14,495 nt of DNA from Bacteroidota bacterium (GTDB lineage: Bacteria; Bacteroidota; Bacteroidia; Bacteroidales; VadinHA17), in assembly GCA_030628785.1 (NCBI GenBank), contig DAOVQI010000030.1, positions 1 through 14,495 of the forward strand. Direction: 5' to 3'. Under the pieces are notes generated by a model, which saw nothing but the letters and a program-made list of their open reading frames with translations, had not been told where the DNA came from and searched no databases. Positions 6,576 to 12,159 of the stretch are shown here, in pieces. Numbering within the stretch: the first letter of the stretch is position 1; each line of letters starts with the position of its first letter. The translations under genes were made by a program, and so were the position numbers.

Positions 6576-8306
6576 CTACCAGAAGAATTTTGCATAGTAA
6601 ACCGATATATTGTCTTTCCCGTCGATGATGGTTAAAACCAATTCATGATTTTTCCCTTTTTCCAGGCGTTTCTCATCGAAGGTATAGAAAACAAGGTCAT
6701 TTTTTGGATCATACTCAAACAATACCCATTCGTTATCAATAAATCCGTTGTATGAATGTATGCCTGAGAGGTTATCGGTTACCACAAACCGAATGCTACT
6801 TTTTCCTGATAAATCCGTATGGTTTTTTATGTTGACGGGTCTAATTTCCGGAGGAACGGTATCGGCTACAATGAAAAACTTTCCAAATTCTCTGGTTTGT
6901 ACCTCAACTCCTTTTCCATCCCATTTACCACCAACTGCACTGACTTCATTTTCTTTATTAATAGAAGCAATAAGCAAATTCATTTCGTATCCTTTGGGTA
7001 AACTGTCAGGTTTTATCCAAAGAGAAAAAGGTTTATGTACAGGAACGTATCGGTTATGTACATGATGGGTTTGTGAAAAACTACCTGGAATTGCCGGAGT
7101 TTTTGCATACCGGAAAAAGAGGGTGTCATAAAGTGAACCTTTTGGGATAACGATCTTAAAGTCGTTATGGAAATACGTGTTATCCAAATTATAAGGCATG
7201 ATCCTTGTGTAGTCTGTTTTCACTTTCTCATAAACTAATGTATCCACTTTTATCGATCTGACCAGAAATTTCAGGTTTGATGTATTTTGATAAGCATCTT
7301 TTACGAAAATTGATATTTCATGAACTTGCTGGTCGGTTAATTGAATTATCCCATTGTTTTTAAGGGCTTTATAAACACTTAAATTATTGTTTGGGGCAAC
7401 AAAAGTGCAATGAATGTTCTTGTTTTTCCTGACTTTTTCTTCATAATCAATGAAACTGTTCACATACCTGGTTTCACCAAAAGAGAATTCATCCATTTCA
7501 TGGTAATAAGTTTGTTCGCCATCGATCAGAACTTCAATCGAATAAACCCCGCATTTATTCCATGAATGATTTAAATAGTCAAGTGTTTCAATACCAAATC
7601 CAATTTTATCCCAAACCGGTATGGGATGATCTGAATTTAAAATATATCTTCCGTTATTTCCCTTTGTTAAATATCTTTTCTTTTTGGTTTGCTGATTAAC
7701 ATGACTGGTTCCTGACAAAGGATAGATAAACAAGCTTATAATTTTAGGATTCATGTTATCTTCTATGTCAAAATTGAAAAGAAGTGGGTTCAGGGGATGC
7801 TCATTTTTAGCATCCCTAACCTCGAAATGAAGGTGCGGACCTTGTGACCTCCCAGTATTTCCGGATAAACCGATGATTTCGCCTTTGCTTACAGGGAACC
7901 GGTTTGGTATTGGAAAAAGATTAATCCGGTGGATCTTTCTTCGATATTGGTTTTGCTTTACAAATTCCTCGATTTTGGGATTAAAGTTGCTTAAATGGGC
8001 ATATACGGTAACATATCCATCAGGATGAGTTATATACAAAACTTTTCCAAAGCCATTCGGAGATACATTTATTCTGGAGATATAGCCCTTGCCGGTTGAA
8101 TATATTTTTTTTCCTATTACGCCTTGTGTTTTTATATCAATTCCTGAATGAAAATGATCTTTGCGGATTTCGCCGAAATTAGAAGACAGGTAAATTGGAA
8201 AATCAACAGGTGACCGAAAATCAGGTCGATCGATTATTGCCTGGGAATAAACATTTATTATACTAAAAAGGAAAAGCAAAATATTTGATGCAATAATTTT
8301 CTTCAT
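6576..8306 (-). CDS. Exported M23 (LytM-type) metallopeptidase
   Basis: This is a peptidoglycan endopeptidase or divisome regulator of family M23, with 576 residues. A signal peptide (about 1-22, ending VYSQ) is followed by the LytM domain (about 35-175). All catalytic positions are present: the zinc ligands His53 and Asp57 in HSGID and His160 in HLHFEVRD, plus His104 in VYAHLS and His158, the expected catalytic histidines. The enzyme therefore looks active, unlike degenerate EnvC/NlpD-type regulators. About 400 C-terminal residues are beta-rich with no motif I recognise; near 495-560 the pattern (VRPVNIKNHTDL, VTDNLSGI) suggests an Ig-like or fibronectin-like domain. Bacteroidota commonly encode M23 proteins of this length. 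The gene is single, between a heptamer array downstream and a 90-nt repeat copy upstream. The frame is intact. Confidence 0.93.
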   Translation of the reverse strand: MKKIIASNILLFLFSIINVYSQAIIDRPDFRSPVDFPIYLSSNFGEIRKDHFHSGIDIKTQGVIGKKIYSTGKGYISRINVSPNGFGKVLYITHPDGYVTVYAHLSNFNPKIEEFVKQNQYRRKIHRINLFPIPNRFPVSKGEIIGLSGNTGRSQGPHLHFEVRDAKNEHPLNPLLFNFDIEDNMNPKIISLFIYPLSGTSHVNQQTKKKRYLTKGNNGRYILNSDHPIPVWDKIGFGIETLDYLNHSWNKCGVYSIEVLIDGEQTYYHEMDEFSFGETRYVNSFIDYEEKVRKNKNIHCTFVAPNNNLSVYKALKNNGIIQLTDQQVHEISIFVKDAYQNTSNLKFLVRSIKVDTLVYEKVKTDYTRIMPYNLDNTYFHNDFKIVIPKGSLYDTLFFRYAKTPAIPGSFSQTHHVHNRYVPVHKPFSLWIKPDSLPKGYEMNLLIASINKENEVSAVGGKWDGKGVEVQTREFGKFFIVADTVPPEIRPVNIKNHTDLSGKSSIRFVVTDNLSGIHSYNGFIDNEWVLFEYDPKNDLVFYTFDEKRLEKGKNHELVLTIIDGKDNISVYYAKFFW

Positions 8307-8381
8307 AATGAAATTAGAATCACAACGCTTATTTAAACTAAAGCCATTCGTGTTTACAATCAGTTATTAATTAAAGCAATA

Positions 8382-8471
8382 GTCCCGAAGGGACTTATAG
8401 ACAATAGCCAGTGAGTTTACTCACTGGAGATCAAAACCATATAGAACCTTACAGCCCATAGGGCTTGAAAG
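8382..8471 (+). repeat. 90-nt three-hairpin interspersed repeat, copy B
   Basis: This is the gapless partner of 2141-2230. Hairpins: GTCC-cgaag-GGAC (8382-8394), CCAGTGAG-ttta-CTCACTGG (8408-8427, perfect 8 bp) and AGCCC-ata-GGGCT (8453-8465), ending in TTGAAAG. It lies between the divergent M23 and coiled-coil genes, about 115 bp upstream of the latter's promoter. The remaining bases of this 326-bp spacer hold that promoter and nothing else I can identify. Confidence 0.85.
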
Positions 8472-8586
8472 ATTCATAACAAGTATTTCTCATGATAAAT
8501 CAGATAACGACCAATTATCTACTCTTCAGGAAAACCGTAAATCTATAATTTTTATCCATTCTGGCGAAATTTGGAATGATTATTTT

Positions 8587-8616
8587 TTTGAATTTACTAA
8601 AGCAATATTAACTTTG
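8587..8616 (+). promoter_or_regulatory. Promoter for the coiled-coil/zapA operon
   Basis: A TTTG -33 element (8587-8590) and an exact TAnnTTTG -7 element, TAACTTTG (8609-8616), are separated by 18 bp and sit just before the ATG at 8633. This is the best match to the Bacteroidota housekeeping promoter in the window. It predicts a leader of about 10 nt. Confidence 0.7.
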
Positions 8617-8632
8617 TATTAAATACGTTGTA

Positions 8633-8926
8633 ATGCATATTGAACACGATGGAATAATTGAAAGTTTAAGTGACAAGATTAATATTATTATTTCATTGTA
8701 TGAGAAAAATAAGAATCAGAAAGAGAAGTTACAAAGCGAAAAAAATGAGCTGTCCGAACAACTAAAGATTAAAGAAAAGGAAATAGAAAAATTAAGAAAC
8801 AAATATGAAACATTAAAAATAGTAAAGACGGTTTTGGCATCAAGTGAAGATGCTCATGATGCTAAAATCAAAGTAAATCGAATCGTGCGGGAGATTGATA
8901 AATGTATTGCTCTTTTAAACAGGTAA
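8633..8926 (+). CDS. Small coiled-coil protein, possible ZapA partner
   Basis: A 97-residue cytoplasmic protein with no signal peptide or membrane segment. Residues about 10-65 are a heptad-rich, charged coiled coil (KNKNQKEKLQSEKNELSEQL and onward). The C-terminal third (VLASSEDAHDAKIKVNRIVREIDKCIALLN) is less charged and looks like the constrained part, ending in a helix resembling an interaction tail. It is co-directional with zapA, 16 bp upstream, under one shared promoter. From memory, a protein like this commonly precedes zapA in Bacteroidota. Size, coiled coil and position suggest a divisome protein comparable in role to ZapB or a FtsL-like bridge, but homology to ZapB cannot be claimed from sequence. 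The function is inferred from context only. Confidence 0.8.
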   Translation: MHIEHDGIIESLSDKINIIISLYEKNKNQKEKLQSEKNELSEQLKIKEKEIEKLRNKYETLKIVKTVLASSEDAHDAKIKVNRIVREIDKCIALLNR

Positions 8927-8942
8927 AATTTAGGCTCAATTA

Positions 8943-9233
8943 ATGGATGAAAAACTTTCAATCAGGGTAAACGTTGCCGACAGGTATTATCCGTTAAAAA
9001 TAGATAGGAGAGATGAGGAGAAAATTCGAAGAGCAGCCAAAATGATAAATGAAAAAGTACTTAAATACAAACAAAGATATTCAGATAAAGATGTGCAGGA
9101 TTTTCTGGCAATGGCTGCTTTACAATATGTAATTAAAGTAATTGAGTGTGACGCAAAACAGGATGTTACACCATTTGTTGAAAATATTAAAGAGTTAAAC
9201 ACTGTTTTAGAAAAATTTATTGAAAGAGAGTAA
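8943..9233 (+). CDS. zapA: Cell division protein ZapA
   Basis: ZapA binds FtsZ filaments and cross-links them into a tighter Z-ring at midcell. The 96-residue product has the family layout: an N-terminal beta-rich head (KLSIRVNVADRYYPLKIDRRDEEKIRRAAKMINEKV, where the conserved arginines and the AAxxIN-type segment are seen) followed by a helical, coiled-coil dimerisation half (DVQDFLAMAALQYVIKVIE to the end). Length is typical. It follows the coiled-coil gene by 16 bp, so the two are probably cotranscribed. A structured RNA starts 27 bp after its stop; zapA-6S RNA adjacency is also known from gamma-proteobacteria (zapA-ssrS). The ribonuclease Y gene that I remember as frequent downstream of zapA in Bacteroidota is not present here. 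Confidence 0.93.
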   Translation: MDEKLSIRVNVADRYYPLKIDRRDEEKIRRAAKMINEKVLKYKQRYSDKDVQDFLAMAALQYVIKVIECDAKQDVTPFVENIKELNTVLEKFIERE

Positions 9234-9260
9234 TAACGTTCTTTAACATATTAAGATTTT

Positions 9261-9454
9261 ACCCGCATTGTTTCTTCAATTGTTTTGAAACTCAACATTA
9301 TTTAAATTGGAGTAATGCTCAATATGCCAATGACAGGCCTTAACCCTTTGTGGATCTTCATTTGAAGACATAGGAAGTCAGAAGTATAATGGCAACTCCA
9401 CCCATGTCAACTGGGGTTTTATAAATGTTGGAGAATACGGTGCGGGTTTTTTTT
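9261..9454 (+). ncRNA. ssrS: 6S RNA, regulator of RNA polymerase
   Basis: 6S RNA mimics an open promoter and sequesters the housekeeping RNA polymerase holoenzyme. Read in sequence: a perfect 7-bp closing stem ACCCGCA/TGCGGGT (9261-9267 with 9441-9447) followed by eight Ts (terminator), and a second helix 9291-9299 with 9424-9433 (one bulge). A central bubble follows, whose 3' strand holds a small hairpin (9401-9404 with 9412-9415), as in known 6S RNAs. The apical arm has helices 9308-9313/9395-9400 and 9325-9329/9390-9394, and an end hairpin TCTTC-attt-GAAGA (9355-9368). Length (about 187-194 nt), rod-like fold with a central bubble and position right after zapA all fit. The assignment is by structure and context, not by alignment. 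The 5' end is set by the closing stem; no clear promoter was found, so it may be processed from the zapA transcript. Confidence 0.8.
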
Positions 9455-9472
9455 GTTAATGATAAATTATCA

Positions 9473-9548
9473 AATTGTTAAATTGCCTAATTGTTAAATT
9501 GTTAATTTACTTTTTAAACAATTTAACCATTTAACAGTTTAACCATTA
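9473..9548. repeat. Inverted pair of octamer arrays
   Basis: Array 1 (9473-9504) is AATTGTTA, AATTGCCT, AATTGTTA, AATTGTTA. Array 2 (9517-9548) is AACAATTT, AACCATTT, AACAGTTT, AACCATTA. Array 2 is approximately the reverse complement of array 1, so the two could fold into an AT-rich stem of about 30 bp with a 12-nt loop. It begins 19 bp after the T-run that ends the 6S RNA. Confidence 0.85.
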
Positions 9549-9873
9549 ATTAAAAAGTTTTCTAAACTTATCCGACCATTGGCGGAAAATAAAGTTTAAC
9601 AGCGTATAGCATAAATTAGGTTCATCCGGGAAATGCGTAGTTTTGGCTTTTCAGTGAATTGATACTAAAAAGAAAAATACCGCGTAGCGGTTATACTATT
9701 GTAGCCTAATGTAGCCACACAGAATATTTTCGTTGTAGACGATTGATAAATTATCGATTTGTGAACATAGTTTAATTTAGCCAATTTTGTTTAACAATCT
9801 TAAATTTAAAATAGATTATGATGAGCGGTTTCTATTTGATTTTTTTGAATGATTTAAAAACAAATTTTTATAG
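9549..9873. other. Gene-free spacer with an ACCGC/GCGGT hairpin
   Basis: No ORF with coding character is seen here. The one clear structure is ACCGC-gta-GCGGT (9679-9691), flanked by AAATA and TATAC and followed by the repeated word TGTAGCC (about 9700-9716). This looks like another palindromic repeat family, but only one copy is in the window. I found no confident promoter for the membrane-protein gene that starts at 9874. Confidence 0.6.
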
Positions 9874-11109
9874 ATGAGTGTTTTACGAATTACAAGCCGC
9901 ATTTTATTGGGTATTGTTTTTGTATTCTCCGGTTTTGTAAAAGTAGTTGACCCGCTTGGATCAGCATACAAATTCATTGATTACTTTGTTGCTTTCAGGT
10001 TGGAGTTTCTTGAACCAGTGGCTTTTCCTCTTGCAGTATTTTTAATAGCAGCAGAATTTATTATTGGAATTTCACTCCTAACCGGCTTTAAAATTGAAAT
10101 GGGCGCATGGGGTGTAATGATTTTTATGTCAGTATTCACTCTACTTACTTTAGTTCTTGCAATCTTTAATCCGGTGGAAGATTGTGGTTGTTTTGGGGAT
10201 GCTATTGTTTTAACCAACTGGGAGACATTTTATAAGAATCTTGTTTTGATGGTATTTGTTGTTTTTGTCTTTATTTCCAGAAAAAAATATCAAATTGTTT
10301 TTCCTGCCAATGTTGAAATGACAATACTATCTGTTATTCTGCTGGTTTTTGTTGCTTTTTCCATTTATAGTTACTACCATCTCCCGCTTATTGACTTTAG
10401 ACCCTACAATGTTGGAACATATATCCCGGAAAAGATGGAGATTCCGGAAGGTGCACCACAGGATGAATATAAAACCATCCTTATTTATGAGAAAGATGGA
10501 ATAAAAAAGGAATTTACCATTGAAGATTATCCGTGGCAAGATACAACCTGGAAATTTGTTGATCAGAAATCCTCTCTGATAAAAGAAGGCTACCTGCCGG
10601 CTATTCATGATTTTGATATTATTGACAGTGAAGGCTATGAAATTACCGACCTGGTACTATCGGATGAGAATTATTCATTTTTAATGATCTCATACAGTTT
10701 ATCCGGCGCAAATCAAAACGGTCTGAATAAAGCCAACGATATTGCATTGTATTGTAATCAATATAATTTGAATTTTTATTGTCTTACTGCATCAACATCT
10801 TCTGAAATTGATGTTATGTCAAATACTATGGATCTGAATTTTGACTTTTTCTTTACCGATGAAACCACACTTAAAACAGTTATACGTTCTAACCCGGGTC
10901 TGGTTCTTTTAAAGGACGGAATTATTGTTGGAAAATGGCATTATAATGATTTCACTGAAACGGAAGAAATGAAGGGAAATTACCTGTCCGGCTTGTTAAC
11001 CAATTACAGAAAAAGGTATGAATTTTCAAAAAGCCTGAATCTGTTCCTGATAATAATTCTTGCTTTAAGTTTGTTTAACATAATAAGGAAGCACTTTTGT
11101 AGCAGGTAA
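9874..11109 (+). CDS. MauE/DoxX-type membrane protein with thioredoxin-like domain
   Basis: The 411-residue protein starts with a four-helix MauE/DoxX-like membrane domain (segments near 8-25, 51-72, 80-98 and 121-137) carrying the MauE-like motif VEDCGCFGDA, with Cys104 and Cys106. A fifth helix (about 149-168) leads to a soluble domain (about 190-365) that is probably periplasmic. Its second half looks thioredoxin-like: the ResA/TlpA-style FDIIDSEGYEITDL lead-in, a beta strand, and NPGLVLLKDGIIVGKW with the probable cis-proline Pro341. Where the CxxC active site should be, it reads SLSGAN (275-280), so this domain lacks redox cysteines. A final hydrophobic segment (about 387-405) ends the protein. 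It matches what I remember as the BT_3928-type family, found next to tpiA in Bacteroidales. The role is unknown; quinone or thiol redox chemistry is suggested by MauE relatives. tpiA follows after 200 bp. Confidence 0.82.
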   Translation: MSVLRITSRILLGIVFVFSGFVKVVDPLGSAYKFIDYFVAFRLEFLEPVAFPLAVFLIAAEFIIGISLLTGFKIEMGAWGVMIFMSVFTLLTLVLAIFNPVEDCGCFGDAIVLTNWETFYKNLVLMVFVVFVFISRKKYQIVFPANVEMTILSVILLVFVAFSIYSYYHLPLIDFRPYNVGTYIPEKMEIPEGAPQDEYKTILIYEKDGIKKEFTIEDYPWQDTTWKFVDQKSSLIKEGYLPAIHDFDIIDSEGYEITDLVLSDENYSFLMISYSLSGANQNGLNKANDIALYCNQYNLNFYCLTASTSSEIDVMSNTMDLNFDFFFTDETTLKTVIRSNPGLVLLKDGIIVGKWHYNDFTETEEMKGNYLSGLLTNYRKRYEFSKSLNLFLIIILALSLFNIIRKHFCSR

Positions 11110-11181
11110 AAAAATGACTAATCAGTGTGTGTCGGAACCAAAAGAAATAGAATGTTATAAAATGTGATAAGTTAATTGTTA

Positions 11182-11202
11182 GGTGCTGGGTGCTGGGTGT
11201 TG
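11182..11202. repeat. Heptamer tandem array, GGTGCTG x3
   Basis: Three 7-mers (GGTGCTG, GGTGCTG, GGTGTTG) lie in the 200-bp spacer upstream of tpiA. They end 7 bp before TACTTTTG (11210-11217), an exact TAnnTTTG match that may be the tpiA -7 box. If so, the array occupies the -33 to -7 spacer, and no TTTG is found at the normal distance. Confidence 0.8.
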
Positions 11203-11309
11203 GTTTTAGTACTTTTGCCTTTTCACCCCGTTACCGAACAACGACAGACGATACTGGAAATTATGGAAATAAATCTTATTTTTTTACATAACTAAAACCC
11301 TCTAAAATT

Positions 11310-12074
11310 ATGAGAAACAAAATTGTAGCCGGAAACTGGAAAATGAATAAAACCCTCAAAGAGGGTATTGAATTAGCAAATGAAGTAAATAACCTGGTTT
11401 CAAAAAGCAATAACAAATCAGTTGTAGTAATACTCGGAACTCCTTTTATTCATTTAGCTGAAGTTAATAAAATTATTGATCCCAAATTTATTTCAATTGC
11501 TGCTCAGAACTGTGCTTCAGAACCCGGGGGAGCTTATACGGGAGAAATTTCAGTCGAAATGATCCAATCTACAGGTGCAAAATATGTGATAATAGGACAT
11601 TCGGAGAGAAGAGCCTATTTTGGGGAAAAGGAGCAAATATTAAATAAAAAGGTCAACCTTACTTTGGCTAAAAATCTCATTCCAATATTCTGCTGTGGGG
11701 AAAGGCTTGAAGAAAGAGAAAAGGGAATTCACTTTGATGTTGTTAAAAATCAACTTGACAAAGCCTTATTCGATCTTGAAGAATCAGAATTCAAGAAGAT
11801 CGTAATTGCCTATGAACCGGTTTGGGCTATCGGAACCGGGGTTAATGCCACTCCGGATCAGGCTCAGGAAATGCACCGGTTTATCCGGAATCTGATTGCT
11901 GAACGATATGGTAATGAAATAGCTGAATCAATCTCTATTCTGTACGGAGGTAGTTGCAAACCCTCAAATGCTAAGGAACTCTTTGCCAATCCGGATGTTG
12001 ATGGTGGGTTAATTGGTGGTGCCTCGCTAAAAGCTGATGATTTTTTTGCTATAATTAATTCATTTGCCGGGTGA
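11310..12074 (+). CDS. tpiA: Triosephosphate isomerase
   Basis: This enzyme interconverts dihydroxyacetone phosphate and glyceraldehyde-3-phosphate in glycolysis and gluconeogenesis in the cytoplasm. The 254-residue TIM barrel has every signature: GNWKMNK with catalytic Lys11, IIGHSERR with electrophile His97, the AYEPVWAIGTG segment with catalytic base Glu169 and flexible loop 6 following, and LYGGSCKPSNAKEL for phosphate binding near the C-terminus. Length is standard and the start at 11310 gives the usual N-terminus. It is in the same direction as the MauE/DoxX-type gene upstream and the large exported-protein gene downstream, but the 200-bp spacer before it and the hairpins after it suggest its own transcript. 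The stop codon lies inside a strong hairpin (12067-12089). Confidence 0.98.
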   Translation: MRNKIVAGNWKMNKTLKEGIELANEVNNLVSKSNNKSVVVILGTPFIHLAEVNKIIDPKFISIAAQNCASEPGGAYTGEISVEMIQSTGAKYVIIGHSERRAYFGEKEQILNKKVNLTLAKNLIPIFCCGERLEEREKGIHFDVVKNQLDKALFDLEESEFKKIVIAYEPVWAIGTGVNATPDQAQEMHRFIRNLIAERYGNEIAESISILYGGSCKPSNAKELFANPDVDGGLIGGASLKADDFFAIINSFAG

Positions 12075-12111
12075 CTCGAAATCACCCGGTGAGTAACTTA
12101 CTCTGTTTTTT
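12067..12111 (+). terminator. Probable tpiA terminator, tandem hairpins plus T-run
   Basis: A perfect 8-bp stem CCGGGTGA/TCACCCGG (12067-12074 with 12082-12089, 7-nt loop) includes the tpiA stop codon TGA. A weaker hairpin GAGTA-act-TACTC (12091-12103) follows, then TG and six Ts (12106-12111). The T-run follows the second, weak hairpin rather than the strong one, so termination may be partial. Confidence 0.6.
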
Positions 12112-12140
12112 GGTTTGCAGAAAGGGTGTTTATATCTTTA
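12109..12140 (+). promoter_or_regulatory. Candidate promoter for the large exported-protein gene
   Basis: TTTG (12109-12112), a 20-bp spacer and TATCTTTA (12133-12140, one mismatch to TAnnTTTG) lie about 20 nt before the ATG at 12160. The -33 element overlaps the T-run of the tpiA terminator, so the two signals are interlaced. Confidence 0.5.
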
Positions 12141-12159
12141 ACCGTTTAAGCATTCATTC

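Noticed and set aside
6748..7065. 105-codon plus-strand ORF
   Set aside because: Antisense to the C-terminal half of the M23 protein; no independent coding evidence.
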